64,000 nucleotides of DNA from Collimonas sp. OK607 (GTDB lineage: Bacteria; Pseudomonadota; Gammaproteobacteria; Burkholderiales; Burkholderiaceae_D): assembly GCF_900111995.1 (NCBI RefSeq), contig NZ_FOKF01000008.1, positions 91,511-155,510 on the forward strand. Reading direction: 5' to 3'. Shown piece after piece: positions 30,028-38,734 of the stretch. A program made the translations under genes and the position numbers. The notes under the pieces are model-generated. The model was not told the DNA's origin. It saw only the letters and a list, made by a program, of their open reading frames with translations, and searched no databases. The stretch's first letter is position 1. Each line of letters opens with the position of its first letter.

Positions 30028-30045
30028 TAATTTTCTTCAATAGTA

Positions 30046-30081
30046 TTGCCGCCGCCATCGCAGCGATGGCGGCAATTTTTT
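30046..30081 (+). terminator. Terminator after the second phoA
   Basis: The strong stem GCCGCCATCG/CGATGGCGGC with a 3-nt loop is followed by AATTTTTT. Confidence 0.85.
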
Positions 30082-30091
30082 CGGTGGAAAA

Positions 30092-30805
30092 ATGTTTTTT
30101 TTAAAAAGTCGGATGAATGGCATGAAGATGTTGATGACAGTGGTGCTGTTGTCGCCGATGTCGCTTACGCAGGCTGCGGTCAATCCTCCTGACCAGAACC
30201 TGCTGATCCAACATTATTCGATGGTGTCGGGACGCGATGGCGTCAAGCGCGAAACGACATTCACCGAGCGCGTGTACCGGCGCAACGACCAGGTCTGGAC
30301 CGAGCGCGAGATTGGCAACGGCGGTGCTGGCGCCAACCGCAGCGGGGCCGCCGATGAGCATGACCACAGCGGACACAATCATCCCGATGCCGGTAGTTCG
30401 CCGATGTGGGTGCGGCGGCAGGCTGATGGTTCACTGGATGCGCGTTTGATCGAGCGTCACCAGCGTCGCACCGTCAAGGTGGATTCTCAGTATTACGGCA
30501 ATATCGGTTTCAACGGTGACTGGGGCAGCACGTTCTATCTGAGCGATCCGCAAAGTTTGAAAAACATGCGTGCGGTTGGTCCGGTCAAAGACGGTGTCCA
30601 GCTTTATGAGAGCAAGCGTGGTGAGTTGACGGTACGGGTCGGCTGGGATGTCAAAGGCCAGTATCCGCGCAGGGTGGAGTCGTTCGATGCGCATGGGTCG
30701 GCACGCCGCCAGACTTCGGTCAGCCTGATTGCGGCGCCGCCGGTCCTGCCGTGGAAGACGCTGGCAGGCTATGCAGAAATCGACTATTCGGACTTGCTCG
30801 ATTGA
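30092..30805 (+). CDS. Predicted periplasmic protein with His-rich loop, function unknown
   Basis: A 237-residue protein that I do not recognise. The N-terminus has a signal peptide ending around LTQAA (residue 29). A metal-binding-like cluster DEHDHSGHNHPD is near residue 90, followed by a beta-rich domain (YYGNIGFNGDWGSTFYL, GELTVRVGWDVKGQYP). GGTGG 4 nt before the ATG supports the start. It follows two zinc phosphatases, so I infer a role in zinc delivery or phosphatase maturation. Only read-through of the hairpin would make it part of their operon. Confidence 0.6.
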   Translation: MFFLKSRMNGMKMLMTVVLLSPMSLTQAAVNPPDQNLLIQHYSMVSGRDGVKRETTFTERVYRRNDQVWTEREIGNGGAGANRSGAADEHDHSGHNHPDAGSSPMWVRRQADGSLDARLIERHQRRTVKVDSQYYGNIGFNGDWGSTFYLSDPQSLKNMRAVGPVKDGVQLYESKRGELTVRVGWDVKGQYPRRVESFDAHGSARRQTSVSLIAAPPVLPWKTLAGYAEIDYSDLLD

Positions 30806-30811
30806 TCTCAT

Positions 30812-30927
30812 GTAGGGTGGGCACGCCTTTGTGCCCACGAGCGGACTACCAGCCTATTTCATTGCCACTCCGGCCTGTACTCCGGTTATCGCGGTCACGC
30901 GTGGGCACAAATGCGTGCCCACCCTAC
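30812..30927. repeat. Inverted pair of GTGGGC hairpins
   Basis: A 28-bp arm (30812-30839) recurs as an inverted copy at 30900-30927 with 27/28 identity. Each arm is itself a hairpin of GTGGGCAC type. The spacer is 60 bp. The structure is typical of REP/BIME or small MITE elements. Confidence 0.85.
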
Positions 30928-30960
30928 GAATCTCGATTGATGCCGGAATCCGCAGATACA

Positions 30961-30990
30961 AAAACGCCCGCGTGATGCGGGCGTTTTTGT
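30961..30990. terminator. Bidirectional terminator before the SWIB gene end
   Basis: The stem ACGCCCGC/GCGGGCGT with a 5-nt loop is flanked by AAAA and TTTTTG. It can serve the His-rich protein gene on the plus strand and the SWIB gene on the minus strand. Confidence 0.85.
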
Positions 30991-31042
30991 TTGGCACTCA
31001 GGGCGACGCGTTGAACAATGTCCAGCAGCCAGGCCCTAAGCT

Positions 31043-31411
31043 TTATTTCAAGTGATCGGAAATGAGTTTAGTCATTTCAAACATCGACACTTCTTTTTTG
31101 CCGCCAAAGACAGCTTTCAATTTTTCATCTGCAAGGATGTTGCGCTTGTTGGCTGGATTTTGCAGATTGTGTTTCTTGATGTATTCCCAAACCTTCTTGG
31201 TAACTTCTGTGCGTGGCAGCGGAGTCGCGCCGACAACCGCAGCCAGGATGGCCGATGGTGTCAGTGGTTTCATAAATGCTGCATTCGGCTTGCGCGCTAC
31301 AGTACCGGTTGCAGTTACTTTTTTAGGAGCTGCCTTTGGCGCCGATTTAGTCGGTGCTTTTGCTGGTGCTGCAGCTTTCTTTGCCGCTGGTTTTTTTGCT
31401 GCTGTGGCCAT
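31043..31411 (-). CDS. SWIB/MDM2-domain protein with histone-like Lys/Ala tail
   Basis: A 122-residue protein. Residues 2-45 are a Lys/Ala/Pro tail (AAKKPAAKKAAAPAKAP...) like bacterial H1 homologues. Residues about 48-120 form a SWIB fold (MKPLTPSAILAAVVG, EVTKKVWEYIKKHNLQNPANKR, MFEMTKLISDHLK). The open frame extends upstream, but GGAGG before the ATG at 31411 and the MATAAKKPAAKK start (shared with the gene at 43868) decide the start. It is probably a DNA-binding nucleoid or topology factor; the role is inferred. Confidence 0.88.
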   Translation of the reverse strand: MATAAKKPAAKKAAAPAKAPTKSAPKAAPKKVTATGTVARKPNAAFMKPLTPSAILAAVVGATPLPRTEVTKKVWEYIKKHNLQNPANKRNILADEKLKAVFGGKKEVSMFEMTKLISDHLK

Positions 31412-31682
31412 CTTTGAGCCTCCTTCAGGGATAGTGAAAAAATGCGTCAAGCACGCATCGCTAATAGTGTTGCGCTTTTCCTGGCGATGCAAGCGTTTTT
31501 TACGGGTTTGTGCGGGATTTGATACGGAAGCAGAACCACCGGCCACGCTGGGAGAAACACCCGTTGGCGGGCTTATGCGGCCGGTTTTTGCTAATTTTCA
31601 GTATTCTTTGCAGCATTCAGGGGCGGTAACAAATGCCCGCAGCCACCGGTTAGCAACTGCGCGGAGTCGGCCCAATTTTGCG
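31412..31682. other. Non-coding region upstream of the SWIB gene
   Basis: It contains the SWIB promoter side on the minus strand. The open frames here are extensions without codon or family support. Confidence 0.4.
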
Positions 31683-31717
31683 AAAAGCCTTGCAAGTCAA
31701 TGACTTGCAAGGCTTTT
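31683..31717 (-). terminator. Terminator of ffh
   Basis: The perfect 16-bp stem AAAAGCCTTGCAAGTC/GACTTGCAAGGCTTTT lies 53 nt after the ffh stop; its symmetric A/T flanks would work on both strands. Confidence 0.85.
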
Positions 31718-31769
31718 GAAGGCAAAGTAACGGTACTGCTACGGTGCTGAGACGGTACCGATAGAGGGT

Positions 31770-33137
31770 CTAGCGCATGCCAGGCATCATGCCTTTCATG
31801 CCGCGCATCATTTTCATCATGCCGCCGCCTTTGAGTTTTTTCATCATCGACTGCATCTGGTCGAATTGCGACAGCATGCGATTGACTTCCTGGACCTGCA
31901 CACCGGCGCCGGTGGCGATGCGGCGTTTGCGGGAAGCCTTGATCAGTTCGGGCTTGGCCCGTTCCTGGGCGGTCATCGAGTTGATGATGCCTTCCATCCG
32001 GCGTACCTGTTTTTCTGCCTGGTCCATATTGGCGCCGCCCGCCGCCTGCTGGAATTGCGCCGGCAATTTGTCCATCAGATTGGACAAGCCGCCCATTTTC
32101 TTCATTTGGCCGAGCTGCGCCTTGAAATCGTTCAGGTCGAATTTGCCGCCGCCCTTGATTTTATGCGCCAGGTCCTTGGCTGCCGCAACATCGACGCCTT
32201 TCTGGGCTTCTTCGACCAGCGCCAGGATATCGCCCATGCCGAGGATGCGGTTGGCCATGCGGGTTGGATCGAAAGCTTCCAGTCCATCCAGTTTTTCGGC
32301 AGTGCCGGCAAACTTGATCGGTTTGCCGGTGATGTGTCTTACCGACAGCGCGGCGCCGCCGCGGGCGTCGCCGTCCAGTTTGGTCAGCACGATACCGGTC
32401 AGCGGCAGCGCATCGCTGAACGCCTTGGCGGTGTTGATCGCATCCTGGCCGAGCATGGCGTCGACCACGAACAGCGTTTCGATCGGGTTGACGGCAGCAT
32501 GGATAGCGGTGATTTCCTTCATCATCGCTTCATCGATACCCAACCGGCCGGCAGTGTCGATGATCAGCACGTCGTGATAATGGCGCTTGGCGTAGTCCAG
32601 CGCAGCCAGTGCGATATCGACTGGCTTGTCGGTCGTGGCAGTCGGGAAGAAATCGGCGCCGACCTGTGCTGTCACGGTCTGCAGCTGGCCGATCGCGGCC
32701 GGGCGATAAACGTCTGCGGAGACAGTCAGTACTTTTTTCTTCTTTTGTTCGCGCAGATATTTGGCGAGTTTACCGACGGTGGTGGTTTTACCCGCACCTT
32801 GCAGACCCGCCATCAGGATGATCGCCGGCGGCTGGGTGGCGAAACTCAGTTGCGACGCTTCGGGACCGAGATCGGCGCCCATCAGCGAGGCCAGCTCGCG
32901 CTGCACCACGCCGACCAGGGCCTGGCCTGGCGTCAGCGATGCAATCACTTCCTCGCCTAATGCTTTTTGCTTGACGTTGGCGATGAACTCGCGCACGGCG
33001 GGCAGGGCGACGTCGGCTTCCAGCAAAGCCAGACGTACCTCGCGCAGCATCTCAGCAGTGTTGGTTTCGGTAAGGCGCGCTTCGCCGCGCATGGTTTTTA
33101 CTACTTTGGCGAGGCGTTGGGTAAGATTGTCGAGCAT
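31770..33137 (-). CDS. ffh: Signal recognition particle GTPase Ffh
   Basis: A 455-residue SRP54 homologue that binds 4.5S RNA and signal sequences of nascent membrane proteins. The NG domain has P-loop GLQGAGKTTTVGKLA near 107, DTAGRLGID and TKLDGDARGG. The Met-rich M domain (about 330-455) ends in a run of Met/Gly/Lys typical of the family. It is divergent from the ccsA-like gene, a conserved betaproteobacterial arrangement. Confidence 0.97.
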   Translation of the reverse strand: MLDNLTQRLAKVVKTMRGEARLTETNTAEMLREVRLALLEADVALPAVREFIANVKQKALGEEVIASLTPGQALVGVVQRELASLMGADLGPEASQLSFATQPPAIILMAGLQGAGKTTTVGKLAKYLREQKKKKVLTVSADVYRPAAIGQLQTVTAQVGADFFPTATTDKPVDIALAALDYAKRHYHDVLIIDTAGRLGIDEAMMKEITAIHAAVNPIETLFVVDAMLGQDAINTAKAFSDALPLTGIVLTKLDGDARGGAALSVRHITGKPIKFAGTAEKLDGLEAFDPTRMANRILGMGDILALVEEAQKGVDVAAAKDLAHKIKGGGKFDLNDFKAQLGQMKKMGGLSNLMDKLPAQFQQAAGGANMDQAEKQVRRMEGIINSMTAQERAKPELIKASRKRRIATGAGVQVQEVNRMLSQFDQMQSMMKKLKGGGMMKMMRGMKGMMPGMR

Positions 33138-33475
33138 GGGTAACAGCGTTTCCAGAAGAGGTGCAATTGGTCAAAGTGAACCAGTTTTTGCGTAATCTCG
33201 CGTAATTAACGGGCTACTTTAATGGGCCAATTTAGTGGGCTAATTAATATTAATAGGTAAATGCACATTAATGCACATTAACGCGGACACGGTAAAGCAT
33301 GTAAATAGCCATTTTACCCGATGCCGGCTAAGGCGGCCCCTGGAATAAGGGCCGGCGTCTCAGGATTGATGAATGTGATATTGAAATTGCAAGAAATTGC
33401 GGTCGGTCATGGCCAGCTGGATAGTTGCTTTGTTTGAGCGCGCCGCGCAGACGCCACATGTTGTAAACTTACACG
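33138..33475. other. Divergent promoter region between ffh and the ccsA-like gene
   Basis: AT-rich from 33200 to 33290, with the tandem direct repeat ATGCACATTA twice at 33260-33280 and a GGCCC/GGGCC hairpin near 33335-33353. No gene is supported. Confidence 0.5.
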
Positions 33476-34285
33476 ATGCAAACATATCTTTTCGTTCTGG
33501 TGGCGCTGCTATATATAGGCTGCACCTTTTTGCCGTCGAGCCGACGCCAGACTATTTCCATTGTCGTTGCGGCAGCATGGCTGCTGCATGGCGCCGTGCT
33601 GTGGGCCGACGTCGTCGGACCGCAAGAGTTGCGGGTCGGATTTTCGATGATGCTGTCGGCGACCTTATGGGTTTCGGTAGCCGCCTATTGGCTGGAAAAT
33701 CGCAACTATACGTTGGACGGCCTGCGGGTCCTGGTGTTGCCGATGGCGGCACTGGCAGCGATCCTGCCGGCGGTCTTCCCAGGAAATATGGTGCCGCTGG
33801 GCGGTAGGTCGCCGGTGTTCTTGTGGCATATCGTCATTTCCATCCTGGCCTATAGCACCCTGACCATCGCCGCCTTCCATGCGGTATTGATGGTGCTGCA
33901 GGAATCGCGTTTGCACACCCGCCCGGGCGGAGCAAAAACCGGCTGGTTCGGCACCGCGCTGGATCGTCTGCCGGCCCTGCTGACCATGGAAAAATTGTTG
34001 TTTCGCCTGATCGCTTTCGGCTTCTTCCTGTTGACGTTGACGGTGCTGTCGGGCGTGGTGTTTTCCGAAGAGTTGTTTAACCAGGCCTTCAAATGGGATC
34101 ACAAGACCATTTTCACCATGCTGTCATGGGCCTTGTTCGGCTTGCTGCTGGCGGGCCGCAAATGGCAGGGTTGGCGCGGCCGTACCGCACTCAGTTTTAC
34201 CCTGACCGGATTTGCCATTTTGTTACTGGCGTATGTAGGGAGCCGTTTCGTGCTTGAAGTTGTGTTGCATCGGGTATTGGTATGA
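33476..34285 (+). CDS. CcsA/YpjD-type cytochrome c assembly family membrane protein
   Basis: A 269-residue inner-membrane protein with about eight helices. It resembles E. coli YpjD, which also neighbours ffh. Histidines in VFLWHIVISILAYSTLTIAAFHAV and in FKWDHKTIFTMLSWALF fit the conserved His positions of the haem-handling family, but the Trp-rich WWD loop of true CcsA/CcmC is not evident. A direct role in cytochrome c maturation is therefore unproven. It overlaps the next gene by 4 nt. Confidence 0.85.
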   Translation: MQTYLFVLVALLYIGCTFLPSSRRQTISIVVAAAWLLHGAVLWADVVGPQELRVGFSMMLSATLWVSVAAYWLENRNYTLDGLRVLVLPMAALAAILPAVFPGNMVPLGGRSPVFLWHIVISILAYSTLTIAAFHAVLMVLQESRLHTRPGGAKTGWFGTALDRLPALLTMEKLLFRLIAFGFFLLTLTVLSGVVFSEELFNQAFKWDHKTIFTMLSWALFGLLLAGRKWQGWRGRTALSFTLTGFAILLLAYVGSRFVLEVVLHRVLV

Positions 34286-34557
34286 AACTGATTATTTTAT
34301 TTGTCATCGTGCTGGCCGTAATTGTGTGGCTACAGCGTCTTAAGAAAAATCTTGGGCGACATCGTTCCGATCATGCCGCTTCTGGCGGATCGGCTTTTCC
34401 CAACGGTGCCGATTCCACTGCGGCCACCTCCGCGCAGGTCGAAGCCATGGTGGCCTGCGCCCACTGCGGCATGCATTTCCCGGCATCGGAAGCGCTTGTC
34501 GATGCTTCCGGCACGGTTTTCTGCAGTGCGGAGCACCGCCGCCTGCATTCGTCCTAG
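34282..34557 (+). CDS. PP0621-family small protein with zinc-finger-like motif
   Basis: A 91-residue protein with one N-terminal membrane helix (LIILFVIVLAVIVWL). After a low-complexity linker comes a C-terminal CAHCGMHFPASEA ... VFCSAEHRRLH motif suited to binding zinc. This matches the PP0621 family seen between the ccsA-like gene and pilS in many betaproteobacteria. Function is unknown. The start overlaps the preceding stop (ATGA). Confidence 0.85.
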   Translation: MKLIILFVIVLAVIVWLQRLKKNLGRHRSDHAASGGSAFPNGADSTAATSAQVEAMVACAHCGMHFPASEALVDASGTVFCSAEHRRLHSS

Positions 34558-34668
34558 ATTCTGTCCCACTTTGAACTGTTACGACTATTGTGGCCCTGAG
34601 CCGAGGCCGGCGCTTGAGGGCATTGTGCCGGCGAATTCAAGATGCATCGTGAGACAGGACATATACGC

Positions 34669-36423
34669 ATGAGGAGCCCCAGCCCTAGTCACACCGCCAC
34701 CGCCACTCCGCCGGACGATAAGCCGGACACGTTCTGGCGCACGCTGCAAACCTTCAACGTGACGCGAATCGTGGTTGCGATGGTCATGCTGGCCTATATC
34801 AGCACCCAGAGCAAAAGCGAAACCTGGTTTTCGCAGCTGTTTACGAATCCGCAAACTTGCAGCGTCTACCTGCTGTGCGCCGGCATCTTCACTGCGGTCA
34901 CAGCCTATCACCATCGTCATTACATGGCGCAGATTGTGTTGCCGATCACGGTGGACATGATCGCGGTATCGATCTTGTATATAGGCGCGGGAGGCGCCAA
35001 GGGCGGCCTGGCAATCCTGTATCTGTTTCCTCTGGCCGGCGCCGCGATCCTGGCGCCGCTGCTGTTGGCGTTGTTGTTTGTTTCAATTGCGACCATCGTA
35101 TTGCTCGGAGAAAGCGGTTACCAGATTCTGCAGTCGACGCCGGATGCCTCCACCCTGCAAGCCGGCTTGTATGGCGGCGCCTTCTTTTTTGCAGTGCTGG
35201 TGATTAACCGCCTTGCCAACAAACTGATCAAGCAAGAAGAGCTGGCGACCCAGCGCGGCAGGGATTTACGGGTGCAAATGGACATTAACCGTATTGCGAT
35301 CAAAGACATGGGCGACGGTTTGCTGGTGGTCGACCCGGTTGGCACTTTGATCATGGCCAATCCGGCGGCCGAGCGCATGCTGGGTTTGTCTCTGTCTGAT
35401 GAAGACCAGCAGCACAAGTTGAGCGATTATGCGGTGCTGGCGCCAATCACCGATGCCTTGTTTGCATGGGAATCACACGTAAGCGACTTGCCGCGCACGG
35501 TTTCCCCGACCGTGGGGGAGGCGGTTTTCGTCACTATCAAGCATACCGACGATCTTGGCCAGGGCCAGGAGGCGGCTATCGGCTGGAGCGGGCGGCGCGA
35601 GCTGGCGGCGCATTTGAAAGTGCGCTTTGCCGCGGTCAGGATGCGCGAACTGAGTGAGTACCGCGCAGTCATCTTTTTGCAGGATGTCAGCGAAATTGAA
35701 AACCAGGCCCAGCAACTGAAACTGGCTGCCATGGGTCGCCTGACTGCCAGCATCGCGCATGAGGTGCGTAATCCGCTGGCATCGATTTCGTATGCCGCGA
35801 CCTTGCTGGCGGAAGATGCCACCGAGTCGGCCGAGATGCGCCTGCTGACGATTATCGACGACAATGTCGCGCGCCTGAATCGCATGATTGAAGATATCCT
35901 GAAACTGTCGCGCAAGGCGCAGCGGCAGCTTGAACCGATTCTGCTGGCGCCCATGCTGCACGATATCGTCAGGGATTTCAGGCAAACCCATGCAGTGGCG
36001 CCGGCTGCGATTGACTTGCAGATCGACGCTGCAGATATGCACAGTGTCTGGTTCGATCCGTTGCATTTGCGTGAAGTAGTGACAAATCTGTTGTCGAATG
36101 CGGTGCGTTACGCCAGTGCCCGGCCGGGCGCAATGCGCTTGCACGTCATGTCCAGCGTAGCGGAGCGCCTGGAGTTGCATGTGCAGGACGATGGCGAACC
36201 GATTTCTCCGGCGGTCCGGGCGCACCTGTTCGAGCCGTTCTATACCACTTCCAGCAAAGGCACCGGATTAGGCTTGTTTTTAGCGCGCGAGTTGTGTTTG
36301 AATAACGGCGCACTGCTCGATTATGAATACCGGCATGATGTTCAAGGACAGAATTCCAGCCACGTGAGTGGTCGTTTTGTTATTGCGTTTGCTGCCCATG
36401 ACCCGGTGTCTCTTGCCGATTAG
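34669..36423 (+). CDS. pilS: Sensor histidine kinase PilS
   Basis: A kinase of about 584 residues pairing with PilR to control type IV pilin transcription. Six membrane helices occupy about 30-185. A PAS domain follows (about 220-330), then the H-box ASIAHEVRNPLAS (His about 364) and an ATPase domain with NLLSNAVRYA and GTGLGLFLAREL. I chose the ATG at 34669, preceded by AGGA; an ATG at 34642 would add nine residues. pilR follows 24 nt after the stop. Confidence 0.93.
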   Translation: MRSPSPSHTATATPPDDKPDTFWRTLQTFNVTRIVVAMVMLAYISTQSKSETWFSQLFTNPQTCSVYLLCAGIFTAVTAYHHRHYMAQIVLPITVDMIAVSILYIGAGGAKGGLAILYLFPLAGAAILAPLLLALLFVSIATIVLLGESGYQILQSTPDASTLQAGLYGGAFFFAVLVINRLANKLIKQEELATQRGRDLRVQMDINRIAIKDMGDGLLVVDPVGTLIMANPAAERMLGLSLSDEDQQHKLSDYAVLAPITDALFAWESHVSDLPRTVSPTVGEAVFVTIKHTDDLGQGQEAAIGWSGRRELAAHLKVRFAAVRMRELSEYRAVIFLQDVSEIENQAQQLKLAAMGRLTASIAHEVRNPLASISYAATLLAEDATESAEMRLLTIIDDNVARLNRMIEDILKLSRKAQRQLEPILLAPMLHDIVRDFRQTHAVAPAAIDLQIDAADMHSVWFDPLHLREVVTNLLSNAVRYASARPGAMRLHVMSSVAERLELHVQDDGEPISPAVRAHLFEPFYTTSSKGTGLGLFLARELCLNNGALLDYEYRHDVQGQNSSHVSGRFVIAFAAHDPVSLAD

Positions 36424-36447
36424 ATTTGACTGAAAAAGACGAATGCC

Positions 36448-37947
36448 ATGACTTCACCCCGTATTCTGGTTGTTGATGACGAAGCGCACCTGCGCGAACT
36501 GCTGGAAATAGCATTGGTAAAAATGGGGCTGGATGTTGATAGTGCTGAAAGCTTGTCTGCGGCGCGCAGTCATTTGGCGCAAAACGACTATGCCTTGATC
36601 TTGACCGATATGCGTCTGCCGGACGGACTGGGGATCGAATTGGTGCGCGAAGTCACCACTGGCGAAAAGGTCATACCGATTGCCGTGATTACCGCCTATG
36701 GCAGTGCCGACAATGCCGTCATGGCGTTGAAGGCAGGCGCTTTCGATTATTTGTCGAAACCGGTGGCGCTCGATCAGTTGCGCTTGATGGTGCAATCGGC
36801 ATTGCGTGTCGGTAAACCGGTCGAAAACCAGCGCCCGGCAGCGGATGCCAAACTCCGCCCAGGCGCTGCGTTACGCCTGATCGGCCAATCTGCCGCCATG
36901 CAAGAGTTGCGTACGCAGATCGTGCGTCTGGCGCGCAGCATGGCGCCGGTGGCGATTACCGGCGAATCCGGCAGCGGCAAGGAACTGGCGGCACGGGATA
37001 TCCATGCACTCAGTCCGCGCGCCGACAAACCCTTTGTCGCCGTCAATTGCGGCGCAATCCCGGAAGCTTTGATGGAAGCCGAGTTCTTCGGCTACCGTAA
37101 AGGCGCCTTTACCGGCGCTGCCGACGACCGCGACGGATTTTTTCAAGCCGCGAATGGCGGTACCTTGCTATTGGATGAGGTCGCCGACTTGCCGTTGGCG
37201 ATGCAAGTCAAGCTGTTGCGGGCGATCCAGGAACGCCGGGTGCGCAAGGTTGGCGCCACGGTGGAAGAGGCGGTGGACGTCCGCCTAGTCAGCGCTACGC
37301 ATCAGAATTTGGGCGAGTGTGTCGAATCAGGTAGATTTCGCCAGGATTTGTACTATCGTTTGAATGTCATTGAATTAAAACTGCCACCGTTACGAGAGCG
37401 GCTGGATGACATCGGCCTGCTGGTCGCGGCGATCTTAGGACGCTTGTCGACGTTTACCCCGCAGGCGGAGCAGGTGACGCTGGCGCCGGCGGCTTTGTCG
37501 GCGCTGCGTGCTTATGCGTTTCCGGGAAATGTGCGCGAGCTGGAAAATATCCTGGAGCGCGCGTTGGCGTTTGCCAACGACGGCGTGATCGAGGTGGCGG
37601 ATCTGGGTTTGAAGCCCGGCAGCCAAGGGCGGTTCGCAGAAGTAGCAGAGGTACTGGAACCTGGCGATCATTACTACGAAACCGGGATGGCTGGTACCGC
37701 CATGGCGACGAGTCTGGAGCCGCTTGTGACTGGCGCGGCTAGCGTGGCAGCCATTGCAACGCAATTCAACGGCGCCGAACTGCCGCCATCGCTGCCGGAT
37801 TATCTTGACGACATCGAACGCGACGTGATTCGGCAAGCACTGACGCGTACGCATTTCAATCGCACCAAGGCAGCCGATTTGCTGGGCATCAGTTTTCGCC
37901 AGTTGCGCTACCGGATGCAACGTTTGTCGATCCATGAGCAGGATTAA
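36448..37947 (+). CDS. pilR: NtrC-family sigma-54 activator PilR
   Basis: A 499-residue response regulator. The receiver domain (1-120) has Asp54 in LILTDMRLPDG. The AAA+ domain (about 143-370) has Walker A GESGSGKE, the sigma-54 contact loop GAFTGA and LLLDEVADLPL. The C-terminal Fis-type helix-turn-helix contains NRTKAADLLGISFRQLRYRM. It is the partner of PilS directly upstream. The pilin gene it would control is not in the window. Confidence 0.95.
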   Translation: MTSPRILVVDDEAHLRELLEIALVKMGLDVDSAESLSAARSHLAQNDYALILTDMRLPDGLGIELVREVTTGEKVIPIAVITAYGSADNAVMALKAGAFDYLSKPVALDQLRLMVQSALRVGKPVENQRPAADAKLRPGAALRLIGQSAAMQELRTQIVRLARSMAPVAITGESGSGKELAARDIHALSPRADKPFVAVNCGAIPEALMEAEFFGYRKGAFTGAADDRDGFFQAANGGTLLLDEVADLPLAMQVKLLRAIQERRVRKVGATVEEAVDVRLVSATHQNLGECVESGRFRQDLYYRLNVIELKLPPLRERLDDIGLLVAAILGRLSTFTPQAEQVTLAPAALSALRAYAFPGNVRELENILERALAFANDGVIEVADLGLKPGSQGRFAEVAEVLEPGDHYYETGMAGTAMATSLEPLVTGAASVAAIATQFNGAELPPSLPDYLDDIERDVIRQALTRTHFNRTKAADLLGISFRQLRYRMQRLSIHEQD

Positions 37948-37990
37948 TGAGCAGGATTAAGATTCAATTCAAGACCAGGACCAGCTAACA

Positions 37991-38629
37991 ATGACGGAGC
38001 AGACATCGCTTCCCCCAAGTTTTTCAATCGGTGCAGACGGCTGGTGCCGTCCCGAGGAAGTGGTGCGCCAGTCGTCGCCCAACTGCGATACGCGGCCAGA
38101 TGGTTGCGTGGCGGATTTGCTGGTGATTCATAACATCAGCCTGCCGCCGGGCCAGTTTGGCGGCCACTATATTGCCGACCTGTTCGGCAATCGCCTGGAT
38201 TATGACGCCCATCCTTATTTCGAACAGTTGCGCCCGCTCAGGGTTTCATCTCATTTCCTGATACTGCGCGACGGCGGAGTGGTCCAGTTCGTCTCTGCCA
38301 ATGATCGCGCCTGGCATGCGGGTGTGTCGTGTTTCGAAGGCCGCGAGCGCTGCAACGATTTTTCAATCGGGATCGAGCTGGAGGGGACCGATTTCGAACA
38401 GTTTCCAGTATTGCAATATCGAGCGCTGGCTTCATTGACCCATGCCTTGCAGTTGCGTTACCCTCTCGCCGCGGTGACCGGGCATGAACATATCGCGCCC
38501 GGGAGAAAGACCGATCCAGGTCCGTTTTTTGACTGGCTCCAATACCAGCAAGCCTTAGCCGGGCATATGCAGCAGACCTCCGGCAAACTGCCTTTGCGCT
38601 TTCCTGCCATAGACAAAAAAGTCAATTGA
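37991..38629 (+). CDS. ampD: 1,6-anhydro-N-acetylmuramyl-L-alanine amidase AmpD
   Basis: A 212-residue cytoplasmic zinc amidase that splits recycled anhydro-muropeptides and so keeps beta-lactamase induction off. Zinc ligands fit His in VIHNISLPPGQFGG and His in TGHEHIAPGRKTDPGPFFDW with the following Asp; the active-site segments VSSHFLILRDG and AWHAGVSCFEGR are present. No signal peptide is seen, consistent with AmpD rather than a periplasmic amidase. It is the last gene of the pilS-pilR-ampD run. Confidence 0.94.
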   Translation: MTEQTSLPPSFSIGADGWCRPEEVVRQSSPNCDTRPDGCVADLLVIHNISLPPGQFGGHYIADLFGNRLDYDAHPYFEQLRPLRVSSHFLILRDGGVVQFVSANDRAWHAGVSCFEGRERCNDFSIGIELEGTDFEQFPVLQYRALASLTHALQLRYPLAAVTGHEHIAPGRKTDPGPFFDWLQYQQALAGHMQQTSGKLPLRFPAIDKKVN

Positions 38630-38669
38630 ATAGTCTCTTTTCGCATATAAAAAAGATCCTACTTTTGGA

Positions 38670-38698
38670 TTGCATCGGCGCGCCCTAGGTACTACAAT
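38670..38698 (+). promoter_or_regulatory. Sigma-70 promoter of nrdAB
   Basis: TTGCAT (38670-38675), a 17-nt spacer and TACAAT (38693-38698). The -10 lies inside the upstream NrdR-like box. The predicted leader is about 375 nt. Confidence 0.7.
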
Positions 38699-38734
38699 TA
38701 GTAAAAATCAAATCCAGAAACCTATATGTAGTGT
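38689..38734 (+). promoter_or_regulatory. Tandem NrdR boxes
   Basis: AACCTATATGTAGTGT (38719-38734) matches about 13 of 16 positions of the NrdR box consensus ACACTATATATAGTGT. A weaker copy at 38689-38704 starts 30 bp upstream, the typical three-turn spacing of NrdR box pairs. The pair covers the -10 and start site, fitting repression of nrdAB by NrdR with dATP/ATP. Confidence 0.75.
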
